Assembly: GCA_029266335.1 (NCBI GenBank)
Contig: JAQSXC010000004.1
Span: 1 to 57,401, forward strand
Direction of reading: 5' to 3'
Source of the DNA: Eubacterium sp.
GTDB lineage: Bacteria; Bacillota; Clostridia; Acetivibrionales; DSM-1351
Length of the DNA: 57,401 bases
The notes beneath the pieces were generated by a model that saw only the letters and a program-made list of their open reading frames with translations, was not told where the DNA came from and did no database searches. Made by a program: the position numbers and the translations under genes. This document shows, piece after piece, positions 17,514-26,260 of this stretch. Position 1 is the first letter of the stretch, and the number at the start of each line of letters is the position of its first letter.

Positions 17514-18590
17514 ATGGGATTATTTGATTTTATTAAGTCACAATTTATCGAAGTTATCGAATGGACCGATAATAGTTCCAATGTAATGGTCTACAGGTTT
17601 CCTGTTGAAAATAAGGAAATTAAAATGGGAGCTCAGTTGACAGTCAGAGAATCCCAGATGGCCGTTTTTGTTGATGAAGGGCAGCTGACGGATATTTTTA
17701 CCCCGGGAAAATATACACTTGATACTCAAAATCTTCCGGTACTGACCAAGCTTAAGTCTTGGAAATATGGTTTTAATTCTCCCTTTAAGTCCGAGGTTTA
17801 TTTTGTTAATACAAAACAGTTCACCAACTGCAAATGGGGTACGACAAATCCGGTAATGATGAGGGATGCAGAGTTTGGAATGCTTCGCATTAGAATGTTC
17901 GGAACCTATTCCTTCAAGGTGGTTGACCCTTCCATTTTCCTCAGAGAGGTTTTTGGGACTTCAAGCTTGTTTACTATTGAAGGAATTACAGGTCAGCTAA
18001 AAAGCAAGATTGTAGCAGGTATTTCAGATTTACTGGCCGAAGCGGCGGTTCCTGCATTGGACCTAGCTTCAAAATATGATGAAATTGCTGCCCTGTCAAA
18101 AAAGAAACTGGATTCAGGTTTTGCGGAGCTGGGCCTGACTCTTTCATCACTTGTAATAGAAAATATTTCTCTCCCTGAAGAGGTGGAAAAAGTTCTTGAT
18201 AAGCGTACTTCCATGGGTATTATCGGTGAAAGCCTGAATCAGTATACCAGATATCAGGCTGCCGAGGCCATCCGGGATGCTGCCCAGAATCCCGGAGGTG
18301 CAGCCGGTGCCGGCGTTGGTTTGGGAGCAGGAATGGGTATAGGAAACATGTTTGCAGAGGCCTTTTCGGCCGGGCAGCAGAAGCAGGCTGAACCAAAAGC
18401 TGCTCCGGCCTCAAACCATGATGCAGATAAGATAAAGTGTACTTCCTGCGGTGCCCAGCTGGCGGCACAAGCCAAATTCTGCATCGAGTGCGGCACAAAG
18501 GTAGCACCCGCAGTTATAAAGTGCTCAGGGTGTGGAAATGAGCTGACGGGTGGAAGCAAGTTCTGTCCTGAATGCGGACAAAAACAATAA
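17514..18590 (+). CDS. SPFH/YdjI-like protein with zinc ribbons
   Basis: A 358-residue protein. Residues 1-240 resemble the SPFH/virion-core-like YdjI family (MGLFDFIKSQFIEVIEW at the start). A Gly/Ala-rich segment follows (about 265-300). Two zinc ribbons close it: CTSCG...CIECG and CSGCG...CPECG. The ATG at 17514 is chosen because GGAGG lies within the preceding codons of the longer reading. It is followed after ~20 bases by a TFIIB-type zinc-ribbon protein, as in the B. subtilis ydjGHI cluster, which is tied to membrane stress and PspA; no pspA is in view here. Confidence 0.85.
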   Translation: MGLFDFIKSQFIEVIEWTDNSSNVMVYRFPVENKEIKMGAQLTVRESQMAVFVDEGQLTDIFTPGKYTLDTQNLPVLTKLKSWKYGFNSPFKSEVYFVNTKQFTNCKWGTTNPVMMRDAEFGMLRIRMFGTYSFKVVDPSIFLREVFGTSSLFTIEGITGQLKSKIVAGISDLLAEAAVPALDLASKYDEIAALSKKKLDSGFAELGLTLSSLVIENISLPEEVEKVLDKRTSMGIIGESLNQYTRYQAAEAIRDAAQNPGGAAGAGVGLGAGMGIGNMFAEAFSAGQQKQAEPKAAPASNHDADKIKCTSCGAQLAAQAKFCIECGTKVAPAVIKCSGCGNELTGGSKFCPECGQKQ

Positions 18591-18612
18591 CAGTAAATAA
18601 TATGAGGTCTAT

Positions 18613-19764
18613 ATGAATGATACCAGAAATAACAGTGAGCCTAAAGTAAACCATGAGGGTGTCCCTGAAACGTCAGCTACTTCCTTCAAATGCCCTTCCT
18701 GCGGCGGAGTAATGGTTTTTGATCCACAGAACCAAAGCCTGAAATGTGAATATTGTAAAAACATAATAAATATGGAGGATGACAGGCAGGACCCGACTGC
18801 TTATGGTTTTAACAGCGAGAGCGAACTGGAGCCCCAGGTATGGGGTGAGAAAAGCCATGCAGTCAAATGTAAAAACTGCGGAGCAGAAACAGTATTTGAT
18901 GCCTTTGTTGTAGCTGACAGATGTCCATTCTGCGGAAACAGCAATATTCAGGAACAAGTTATTACAAAAGGTATCATACCCGAGAGTATAGTTCCCTTTA
19001 AGATCAGTTCCGAGACAGCTGCAGAGCTGTATAAAAAATGGCTGCGTGGTAAATGGCTTGCTCCATCAAAGCTTAAAAAGGGTGTAAACAGTCAGAATGT
19101 CCAGTTAACAGGTATGTATGTTCCCTGCTGGTCCTTTGATGCCGATACAAGCTCTTTTTATACAGCTATGGCTGGAGAACACTACTGGGTTACTGTATAT
19201 ACAACGGAAACCGATAAAGACGGTAACACCAGACAGGTCCCACATCAGGAAATGCATACCCGCTGGTATCCTGTATCAGGTCAGTATGCTGAGGATTTCA
19301 GAAACTATGTTGTGGATTCCTCAGTTCATATAGACGATGGTATGTATGCATCCATCCTGCCTTACAATTTAGCCGAACTGACTCCATACAAATCCGAATA
19401 TCTGTCGGGCTTTAAAGCCGAACGTTATTCGGTGGATCTTAAATCCGGCTGGGAAACCGCTAAAGAGAGACTTTCACAGCTTATAGCCCGCGGTATTGAA
19501 CAGCAGATCAATGCTGATGAAGTCAGCAACCTTCGGTTTAAAACCGCCTATAGCAATAAAAAATACAAACATATATTGCTGCCTATATGGTTCTCTTCCT
19601 TCAGGTATAAGGATAAGAATTATGGATATATGATCAATGGTCAGACAGGAAAGGTGGACGGTAAGTCTCCTCTGTCTCCGTGGAAAGTAACTGCACTTGT
19701 AGTTGGAATTGCTGCCCTGATAGGCTTGGGATATTTCTTAATAAGTATGTATACAGGAAGGTAA
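18613..19764 (+). CDS. YdjG-like zinc-ribbon membrane protein
   Basis: 383 residues with two N-terminal zinc ribbons (CPSCGG...CEYCK and CKNCGAE...CPFCG), a central region of about 230 residues, and one C-terminal transmembrane helix (VTALVVGIAALIGLGYFLI). The layout matches YdjG-type TFIIB zinc-finger proteins. It is the second gene of the plus-strand unit begun by the SPFH gene, so the two products probably act together at the membrane. The exact biochemical role is unknown. Confidence 0.85.
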   Translation: MNDTRNNSEPKVNHEGVPETSATSFKCPSCGGVMVFDPQNQSLKCEYCKNIINMEDDRQDPTAYGFNSESELEPQVWGEKSHAVKCKNCGAETVFDAFVVADRCPFCGNSNIQEQVITKGIIPESIVPFKISSETAAELYKKWLRGKWLAPSKLKKGVNSQNVQLTGMYVPCWSFDADTSSFYTAMAGEHYWVTVYTTETDKDGNTRQVPHQEMHTRWYPVSGQYAEDFRNYVVDSSVHIDDGMYASILPYNLAELTPYKSEYLSGFKAERYSVDLKSGWETAKERLSQLIARGIEQQINADEVSNLRFKTAYSNKKYKHILLPIWFSSFRYKDKNYGYMINGQTGKVDGKSPLSPWKVTALVVGIAALIGLGYFLISMYTGR

Positions 19765-19823
19765 CCGTTGCTTATTTTAAATATAATGTATTAATAAGAC
19801 AAGGCCAGATCAAGGAGGTTTCT

Positions 19824-20435
19824 ATGAAAAAATTAGTATTTGTATGTCTGGTGTTAACCTTCATAGGCCTATTAGCCGGGCTTCTGCTCTTTGATCCATT
19901 AAGTAAAGTAAATTACGTAGAGATAGAAGATTGTAAAATATCAGATTTTAACCTGATTAATGAAATGTCTTCAGCCCTTGGTAAATCAGCACTAAACAAA
20001 GAAGATTTTAAAATATCAAATTTCTATGCAACCATAGACAATGACGGCTTTATAACTTATATGAATGTTAATGCCTCATATAAGACAGGATATTCCCGGT
20101 TTAAATACGATATTATGTATAGCACTGAGGATGGTAAGGGAAAATTTAAGATATACAGGTCACCCTGTCTGGAAGATCAATTCAAAGGAACAGGCATAGA
20201 CACATTTGCACAATATATCAATTCTTTACCGAAGGAGAATATCTCATCAATAAAGTCGAGAGGATATTATAATTCCATTTATTTTAAAACCTCACTTCAA
20301 AGCTACCTGATCAAAAAAGGTACCATAGAGCCCTTGGAAAATAATAAGGATATAAACCTTGAAAATGTATATGAAGTTACATGCACGTATAATAAAGATA
20401 GTGCGCCTACCTTTTATTACCTGACTGATATGTAA
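19824..20435 (+). CDS. Membrane-anchored protein of unknown function
   Basis: I do not recognise a family. The 203-residue protein starts MKKLVFVCLVLTFIGLLAGL, a signal anchor or uncleaved signal peptide without a lipobox Cys. The rest is a soluble extracytoplasmic domain rich in Tyr, Asn and Lys. The start at 19824 follows AAGGAGG (19812-19818); an upstream in-frame extension overlaps the previous gene and lacks a site. It lies 59 bases after the YdjG-like gene and may be cotranscribed. Confidence 0.75.
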   Translation: MKKLVFVCLVLTFIGLLAGLLLFDPLSKVNYVEIEDCKISDFNLINEMSSALGKSALNKEDFKISNFYATIDNDGFITYMNVNASYKTGYSRFKYDIMYSTEDGKGKFKIYRSPCLEDQFKGTGIDTFAQYINSLPKENISSIKSRGYYNSIYFKTSLQSYLIKKGTIEPLENNKDINLENVYEVTCTYNKDSAPTFYYLTDM

Positions 20436-20484
20436 CAATATATTATAATCCGCTTCATTAGCTGCTTTATCAGCCATATACGGT

Positions 20485-20528
20485 AAAAACCACACCATCC
20501 GGTTATTGATTCTGACAGTGTGGTTTTT
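20485..20528. terminator. Bidirectional terminator
   Basis: AAAAACCACAC and GTGTGGTTTTT form an 11-bp stem between convergent genes, with A- and T-tracts suited to both directions. Confidence 0.8.
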
Positions 20529-20548
20529 AAAAATATAAATCCTTATAA

Positions 20549-21868
20549 TTATTTCGATATCAATACAATTTTTGTTACTTTCTTTTCATCAGACAGCTTT
20601 ATGTTTGTTACTCCATCACTGCCCAGATAATAAAGCCTGTTGTTGTCACCAGCGTTTACGTAGAACAAGCCTCCGACATCATCACTAGGTCTGGCCATTT
20701 CCCATTCCGGTCCGGCAACCTTTTTTATGGTCAGATCAGACTTGAGGGTATATACACCGTTATCAGCAAAAATAGCTGTTGCACCAGAGTTTCCATTTAC
20801 CCCCAAATTTCTTATATATCTTGCACCTTTTATTGCAACTGCCTTTTTTGTGGCTTTACCGGCTGAGATAGTACTTACAAAGCCCTTATAATCGGAATCC
20901 ACAAATGCCAGCTTTCCGCTTTCAAAGTCCGTAACCTCAACGATTCCTTTATTATGCAGCTCAATAGATTTTCCTTTCATATCTATGACATAAGCCTTTG
21001 CTTTGGAATAATCCCACTTGTCTGATTCAAACTCTATACCATTATTATAAATAAAGTAGTTTTTAGTCCATGAACCTGAGTAAACCGCATTGAAGTCCAG
21101 AGGCGCTTTGGCATTCAATACTTTTGCAGCTCCTCCTTTTGCCGGAATGGAAGCTAAAACCATACATTTGGTAGAATACTGTGTTTCTGTTGGCTTTGTG
21201 TTGATCAACATATAAAGATTGGAAGCATCCTTATGTATAAATCTGGATCCCTCAAATGCACCGGCAGATATGTATTGCACCTGACCGCTTCCATCGGCGG
21301 CTTTTGATGCAACCCATGTAGTTCTGCCGCTCTTTAATGCATTGTAATATACCTTGCCGTCTATTACTGAAAATACAGGAAATTTTGTATCTGCCATATC
21401 TGTTACCAGTTTTGCTTCCTTTGCATTGGCATTGGCAGGTGAAACATATATTTCTCCTTCATCATTCATGTAATAGACATTTTTTCCATCAGTATTGAAG
21501 TATACTATTCTGGCATCAATGAAACGATACGGAATTTTTTTGGAACCATCCATAGGATAACACATAAAAGTTGAAGATTTTTCATCATACATATAATACA
21601 GATAATCTCCGGCAACTTTCATATCATATCCAAAAAAATTATTAAGCAGCTGTTGATAGCCTGTTCCATCATTTTTTACACGGTACAATACACTGTTTGA
21701 TACATAATACACATAAGCAGAATCAGATGCTGCCTGCACAGTATTTACACTTGATATTCCAGTTGATGATATATTGCCTGATGATGTAAATCCAATACCT
21801 GTAAACACCAGGGCGAAGGTTAATATCATGCATGCTGTTACTTTTACAATTGATTTAAGTTTTAACAA
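20549..21868 (-). CDS. Secreted DUF5050 beta-propeller-like protein
   Basis: A 439-residue protein. The signal peptide spans about residues 1-46, with positive KLKSIVK then a long hydrophobic core. The mature part has repeated blades of the type YYVSNSVLYRVKNDGTGYQQL, YYMNDEGEIY and YYNALKSGR, the DUF5050/prolow-density-receptor-like pattern. It is likely exported and cell-surface or extracellular. The function is unknown. It is a single gene facing a convergent unit across a shared terminator. Confidence 0.85.
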   Translation of the reverse strand: MLKLKSIVKVTACMILTFALVFTGIGFTSSGNISSTGISSVNTVQAASDSAYVYYVSNSVLYRVKNDGTGYQQLLNNFFGYDMKVAGDYLYYMYDEKSSTFMCYPMDGSKKIPYRFIDARIVYFNTDGKNVYYMNDEGEIYVSPANANAKEAKLVTDMADTKFPVFSVIDGKVYYNALKSGRTTWVASKAADGSGQVQYISAGAFEGSRFIHKDASNLYMLINTKPTETQYSTKCMVLASIPAKGGAAKVLNAKAPLDFNAVYSGSWTKNYFIYNNGIEFESDKWDYSKAKAYVIDMKGKSIELHNKGIVEVTDFESGKLAFVDSDYKGFVSTISAGKATKKAVAIKGARYIRNLGVNGNSGATAIFADNGVYTLKSDLTIKKVAGPEWEMARPSDDVGGLFYVNAGDNNRLYYLGSDGVTNIKLSDEKKVTKIVLISK

Positions 21869-22061
21869 GTTCCTTCATCCTTTCCAATTTTATAATAAAA
21901 TATTTGTTCACCCTTAAATTTACATACAATTAATTACTATTTCTATAGTTTTTGTTAAATCTAATACCATACTCCTATATAATTAGGAATACTCACCTTG
22001 AAAAATAATAATAATTCTCTACTTGAATTTCATTGATTTATAACCATAAAAGTAAATTTTA
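21869..22061. other. AT-rich intergenic region
   Basis: Upstream of the DUF5050 gene. No coding potential, repeat or RNA signature was found. A promoter for the minus-strand gene must lie here but no clear box stands out. Confidence 0.35.
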
Positions 22062-22087
22062 CAAAATAAAAAGAGCACGAGGCTCTT
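22062..22087 (-). terminator. Terminator of GNAT gene
   Basis: On the minus strand AAGAGC and GCTCTT pair around a 5-base loop and are followed by TTTTATTTT. Confidence 0.75.
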
Positions 22088-22233
22088 CTTATAAATACAT
22101 TCATTTTACATATCAACTCATATATTATTAACTCATAACCTAAATACAATTGTTATATATTAATTCAATAAAAAAGAATATTTCAAAATCATCCGGGTTG
22201 CGGAAATATTACTATGCAGAAATTCGATTTTAT

Positions 22234-23052
22234 TTATATGGCAAACCAGTATACATCATTTTCTTTAAATGGCTTAAACCCGGCTTTTTCAGCCAGTTTT
22301 CTCGAAAAAGGATTTGATTCTACACAATCCCATTGAGCAACCAGTCCCTTTTTCATACATTCATTAACAAATTCTACAGTTAATGCGTAGCCTAAGCCTT
22401 TATGTCTGAATTTCTTATCAGTCTCAATATCTATCGGTATAATATTCTTAAATCTTGCAGTCCCCACAATCACCGCTGCTATACTCTCTGAATATGTAAT
22501 ACAAAATGCTACACTCTTTTTTTCGAAGATTTCAAAGCTCCCCCATGATTCCAATAATCTCTCAGTTAATAAGGCTTCATTTTTATACACACCATCCATC
22601 AGCCTTTTCCAAAAATCATAATCAATCTTTTGCATTCTGTAATCTTCCGGCAAAGAGTATATTTGATTGATTCCTTCTGTTCTCCTGAATGAATACTCTT
22701 CTTCATGATTTATTGTCTTATCATTAAACATTTTAAGAATGTAAGGTTTCAAGCAGTCATGTTCAATAGAAAACTCAAAATTTTCTGAATCATTTTCTTT
22801 AAGAAAACTAAAAATTACCTGCCGGATAAAATTTTCAAGGTTCTCATATTCATTATCATTATTTATACTTCCCAAAAAAGCAAAACTACCCACGGCATAT
22901 GAATTTGCAATTGCTATTTTAGGATTATTAATGCTATCCACCCACAAATCCCCTTTGCATTCACCGGCTACAATTCCTGAAAAGCTTGGACAATCATCAC
23001 TTGTAACATTATAGTAATTACTTGTTCCAGAAAAACCATCTATTTTAATCAT
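22234..23052 (-). CDS. GNAT-family N-acetyltransferase
   Basis: A 272-residue protein. The C-terminal third holds the GNAT core: IPIDIETDKKFRHKGLGYAL (acetyl-CoA loop, R-x-x-G-x-G) and SNPFSRKLAEKAGFK. The N-terminal two thirds fit the GNAT_acetyltran (PF12746-like) group of Firmicutes. The start at 23052 (MIKIDGFSG) is set by GGAGG nine bases upstream; an earlier ATG at 23094 has no site. Substrate unknown. Confidence 0.85.
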   Translation of the reverse strand: MIKIDGFSGTSNYYNVTSDDCPSFSGIVAGECKGDLWVDSINNPKIAIANSYAVGSFAFLGSINNDNEYENLENFIRQVIFSFLKENDSENFEFSIEHDCLKPYILKMFNDKTINHEEEYSFRRTEGINQIYSLPEDYRMQKIDYDFWKRLMDGVYKNEALLTERLLESWGSFEIFEKKSVAFCITYSESIAAVIVGTARFKNIIPIDIETDKKFRHKGLGYALTVEFVNECMKKGLVAQWDCVESNPFSRKLAEKAGFKPFKENDVYWFAI

Positions 23053-23302
23053 TGTATCCTCCATCCGAAAAATTAAGAAAGCTATAACTGGCATATTGAA
23101 ACAAAATATGACGCACTTTCTATTTTACAACTTTCCTCCATATATTGGAATATGGCTGGAAAAGTTAGTTCTGTATTTTTTTAGTTTATTGAACTTCTCC
23201 TGTAGCAATAGCGGCAAGGATTTACACTCTTTTCAGTGCTGACTTAACAATTGCTGTCCTAATCCAATCAAAGGAAAGGAAACGAATATAAGAATAAAAA
23301 CC

Positions 23303-23331
23303 TTGAAAATGTAAAAGATTTTTAGTATACT
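23303..23331 (+). promoter_or_regulatory. tRNA-Arg promoter
   Basis: TTGAAA (23303-23308), a 17-base spacer and TATACT (23326-23331), ending 15 bases before the tRNA. Confidence 0.75.
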
Positions 23332-23346
23332 ATGATAGTCGTTTAT

Positions 23347-23423
23347 GCGCCCGTAGCTCAGTAGGATAGAGCGTCGGTTTCCTAAACCGCAGGTCGCACG
23401 TTCGAATCGTGTCGGGCGTACCA
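23347..23423 (+). tRNA. tRNA-Arg (CCT)
   Basis: A 77-nt cloverleaf: acceptor GCGCCCG with CGGGCGT, D-arm AGCTCAGTAGGATAGAGC, anticodon loop TTCCTAA (anticodon CCT, reads AGG), T-loop TTCGAAT and encoded ACCA. Its 3' 45 bases are the attachment site of the downstream island. Confidence 0.95.
23379..23423 (+). repeat. Attachment site, left copy (tRNA 3' end)
   Basis: A 45-bp direct repeat, identical to 39639-39683 except one base (G at 23414, A at 39674). It covers the anticodon loop to the CCA end of tRNA-Arg, a standard target for tyrosine-recombinase elements. Confidence 0.92.
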
Positions 23424-23481
23424 GAGAAAGCCGCTTGGATGTAGAGATACAGCAAGCGGTATTTTTATTTTAAAAAATCTT

Positions 23482-23503
23482 TGGACACCACTTTGGACAC
23501 CAT
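23482..23503 (+). repeat. Two 12-bp-spaced TGGACACCA motifs
   Basis: TGGACACCA at 23482 and TGGACACCAT at 23494. The same motif recurs three times, also 12 bases apart, just inside the right attachment site. The pattern fits arm-type recombinase sites. Confidence 0.65.
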
Positions 23504-23589
23504 CTTTTTATAAATACACAAAATAGACTTGATATTTTTAAAGTCAAGGCCAACCGCATTCATTTACTCTCTACCGCTAAAGCGGTCGG

Positions 23590-24058
23590 CTACTTGCTCT
23601 TCTTTTCTTGCTTACCCGTAAACGGGTCCACATACTCTATTAAACTTAGTTGGTCGTTTGCTATGTCCCCTGTAGCTGCTTTCTAATATATTCTTCAATT
23701 TTTTTCGCATTCTTGCCGACTGTTTCAACATAGTACCCTCTACACCAAAAGTGTTGTTCCCATATTTATATTTCAGATTGGCATATTTATCGAATATCAT
23801 TAAAGAACTCTTGCCTTTTAAATATCCCATTATATCTGACACACTATATTTGGGTAGTATTCTAACAGGCATATGTATGTGATCTTTACAGCACTCTGCT
23901 TCGATAATTTCAATACCTTTTCTTTCGCATAGTTCCCTCAGCATCTTGCCAATATCCTGCTTTATTTTCCCATATATTACTTGTCGACGATATTTTGCCG
24001 CAAACACCAAATGATATTTGCATTCCCATGTTGTATGTGCTAAATTATTCTTGTCCAT
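23590..24058 (-). pseudogene. tnpA: IS200-type transposase TnpA, frameshifted
   Basis: The first ~105 residues are a good IS200/IS605 Y1 transposase, with the HUH-type motif DHIHM. After KYGNNTF the frame shifts. Adding one base in the TTTT run restores WCRGYYVETVGKNAKKIEEY, which includes the catalytic Tyr helix. A second single-base loss in a GGGG run must be corrected to reach DIANDQLSLIEYVDPFTG. The element ends carry small hairpins (ACCGC/GCGGT near 23566; GGTT/AACC near 24090). Both lesions are in homopolymers, so sequencing error is possible. Confidence 0.85.
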
Positions 24059-24127
24059 TGTATGACCCTCCTTTGTTTTTATAATGTGGTTGGCAAACCT
24101 ACACTATTCTGAGGGCCTGACTGTTTA

Positions 24128-24595
24128 TTATTTACCCTCTGTCAATTTCTCACCTGCAGCATCAACGGTACCTTTAAATAATGCAATGGCCTTTTGTAAA
24201 AATCCCGGAATAGGAGCTCCCATCTTGCCGGAATTTTCAATTATACTGCCCAGCTCAGTAAGTATGTACCAGACTATTACTATCGGACTTAAAAGCACTG
24301 TATAAGTAAAAGGTAATGCCACGCTGGGAATATTATTCATTACATTCCCAATTACTGCATCAAGTATTAAAGTTACTAATACAGCTATAATGCTACCGGT
24401 CTTGTGCCATATCCCCTCACGTGCAATTTTACTTTCCCACAATCCCTTCTTCCAGGCTGACAAGGATCCTGTTATATAGTCCACAGTCATACAGGCAATA
24501 AAAGCTACTACGAGCCAGCCGAACCACCCTAATAATGCTGATATTCCAGCGAATACTCCTACAATACTTACTTTAAATGAATTGATATTATCCAT
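24128..24595 (-). CDS. Phage holin (holin_4 / toxin-secretion family)
   Basis: A 155-residue inner-membrane protein with about four hydrophobic segments, ALLGWFGWLVVAFIACMTVDYITG in the first half being typical of phage_holin_4. It would form lesions that let the amidase reach the wall. The start at 24595 has GGGAGG upstream. Its first bases lie next to the amidase stop, so the two genes form a lysis cassette at the end of the tail operon. Confidence 0.88.
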   Translation of the reverse strand: MDNINSFKVSIVGVFAGISALLGWFGWLVVAFIACMTVDYITGSLSAWKKGLWESKIAREGIWHKTGSIIAVLVTLILDAVIGNVMNNIPSVALPFTYTVLLSPIVIVWYILTELGSIIENSGKMGAPIPGFLQKAIALFKGTVDAAGEKLTEGK

Positions 24596-24596
24596 C

Positions 24597-25286
24597 TTAT
24601 TTTCCTCCCATATATGTTTTTGCAATCTTTATTATTAAAGCCTGAAAAGCTAGGTCTATGTCCTTTCTTTTCAGCCAATATGAGTAACTTGAATCTATTT
24701 TCTTTACGACTATCTCAAGAGCCTGTTCAAATGTCATGGGGTCTTTGATAGCTGCTTTTATCAGTGGTATAAAATTTTGTTCGGCAGCTTGTTTGGTATT
24801 TCCGCCAAAAAAAGTCTTACCAGGACAAGATTTATTTTTTACCCAGCAGTGATATATCAATGTTTCAGTTGACGGAACTATATCAAACTTCTTACAAAGC
24901 AGCGCGTTAAGCAAAATAATGCTTTGGTTTTGCTCTTCTGTCATTACATTAATATCAAAATCACCTACATTTTCAATGGTTATAGAATTCTTGTTCTGAT
25001 TACCATAGAAGCCACCACCATCTTTAGTAAGCGGGCGACCAACACATATACTTCCATCCGGAAATGTACTGAAGTGCTGAGCTATTTCACTCATATTGAG
25101 AGCCTTTACATGATAATTTTCCATGCCTCTCATAAGAGCGAAATGATTATTATTCACATCTTTATACGAGGGACTTACTGTATGATGCTGATGAATAGTA
25201 GTAAATTTCTTATTATCACTCAGCCTGTTGATATATTCCCTAAGTTCTTCCCTGTTCATTAAAATGAACTTTCCATCTTGTTTCAT
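24597..25286 (-). CDS. N-acetylmuramoyl-L-alanine amidase (Amidase_2)
   Basis: A 229-residue peptidoglycan hydrolase without signal peptide, as for phage endolysins. The Amidase_2/PGRP zinc ligands are visible: HQHHTVSPS near residue 33, a central IENVGDFD segment, IYHCWVK and the terminal KSCPGK motif. The C-terminal ~60 residues probably bind the wall or are structural. It partners with the holin for particle release. A terminator lies just upstream of its start, so expression probably depends on read-through or antitermination. Confidence 0.9.
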   Translation of the reverse strand: MKQDGKFILMNREELREYINRLSDNKKFTTIHQHHTVSPSYKDVNNNHFALMRGMENYHVKALNMSEIAQHFSTFPDGSICVGRPLTKDGGGFYGNQNKNSITIENVGDFDINVMTEEQNQSIILLNALLCKKFDIVPSTETLIYHCWVKNKSCPGKTFFGGNTKQAAEQNFIPLIKAAIKDPMTFEQALEIVVKKIDSSYSYWLKRKDIDLAFQALIIKIAKTYMGGK

Positions 25287-25311
25287 CTTTTCTCACCCTT
25301 TCAAGTTTATG

Positions 25312-25346
25312 AAATAAAAAAAGGATTACCCGTTGATGAGTAATCC
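25312..25346 (-). terminator. Terminator ahead of lysis genes
   Basis: On the minus strand GGATTAC and GTAATCC pair and are followed by a run of T residues. It separates the upstream small membrane gene from the amidase gene, 26 bases before its start. Confidence 0.8.
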
Positions 25347-25485
25347 CTCTATATTAGAACTATTAAGTTTGTAATTTTATTTCTTATATTCCTTTACCTC
25401 TAAGCTATGGCTCGTGATATTATCCTTATGCGGTCAAAAAAAAGCACTTGGAGTTATCCAAACGCCCTTTAATAAATTTATTGAT

Positions 25486-25761
25486 TTACATTATTCCTTT
25501 AAAAAAAATAAAAATTTGATCATAATAAATCGCACCGGCAATACGAAGAACGATGCCAAATACTATGAAAATAATAACAGTACGACGTGTTAAATTTTCG
25601 GTACTAAATCCATTCCTCGGCAAGTATACTAATAAACCTATCAACGTAGGGAAAAGTATATATTCGACAAGAATTGCAAATAAGAATATTAATATAAATA
25701 ATAGCATGTTAAGTATAAACATAGTATCCTCGTAATACCTTTTGCCAATATTATAAGCCAT
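25486..25761 (-). CDS. Small membrane protein of the tail island
   Basis: A 91-residue hydrophobic protein with three predicted membrane segments (MFILNMLLFILIFLFAIL, PTLIGLLVYL and TVIIFIVFGIVLRIAGA). Family not recognised. Its place between the XkdX-like gene and the lysis cassette suggests a role in lysis or immunity to the particle, but this is inference. An alternative start at the second Met is possible. Confidence 0.55.
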   Translation of the reverse strand: MAYNIGKRYYEDTMFILNMLLFILIFLFAILVEYILFPTLIGLLVYLPRNGFSTENLTRRTVIIFIVFGIVLRIAGAIYYDQIFIFFKGIM

Positions 25762-25839
25762 TACTAATAAATGTAAAAGTTATATTCATTCTACCATTAC
25801 TACTCCGCTAATGGGAATACTTTATTTTGTAATAGTATC

Positions 25840-25956
25840 TTATCCAATTATTTCTGTCTTTTGTTCAGTTGTAATCCAAGCCTTTGACACTGCTATGTCT
25901 AACTGCTCTGCTGTTAGCTTACCGGCATGATATAAATAATTCAGTCTCTCAAACAT
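25840..25956 (-). CDS. XkdX-family small tail protein
   Basis: A 38-residue ORF. MFERLNYLYHAGKLTAEQLD is the typical XkdX pattern (short, aromatic start, then ..G.I/LT.EQL). It starts three bases after the stop of the preceding gene, behind GGGGGTG. XkdX proteins follow tail-fibre genes in PBSX-type clusters. The exact role is unknown. Confidence 0.75.
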   Translation of the reverse strand: MFERLNYLYHAGKLTAEQLDIAVSKAWITTEQKTEIIG

Positions 25957-25958
25957 TT

Positions 25959-26243
25959 TTACACCCCCAATCCTGTAGTTATTAAAGTGTCAATCTGTTG
26001 TTGCATGTTCAGATTGTCGATTATAAGCTGGTCAACTAACTCCTGAAGCTTTTGGGTTTCTGGCTTTGGTAAATCCTCATATACTGGTTTATTTTCTGTA
26101 CCGCTTACATCAACACTTCTAAACATTTTGCCTTGTGGGACTTCAATATACATAAAGGGTAGCCCTACTGGCTCCCGTAAATCACTGCCTTGCATCTGGC
26201 TTATTATAAAGCCTGTTTCATCGTAAATTACTAATGTTTTCAT
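25959..26243 (-). CDS. Tail-fibre-associated protein (XkdW-like position)
   Basis: A 94-residue protein. The N-terminal half (MKTLVIYDETGFIISQMQGS, then VPQGKMFRSVDV) is compact and the C-terminal half is a helical coiled coil (LQELVDQLIIDNLNMQQQID). Such proteins lie directly after fibre genes in clostridial tail clusters and may be fibre chaperones or accessory tips. The call is by position and general style; no named family is certain. Confidence 0.6.
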   Translation of the reverse strand: MKTLVIYDETGFIISQMQGSDLREPVGLPFMYIEVPQGKMFRSVDVSGTENKPVYEDLPKPETQKLQELVDQLIIDNLNMQQQIDTLITTGLGV

Positions 26244-26260
26244 ATTATCAACCCTTTCGT

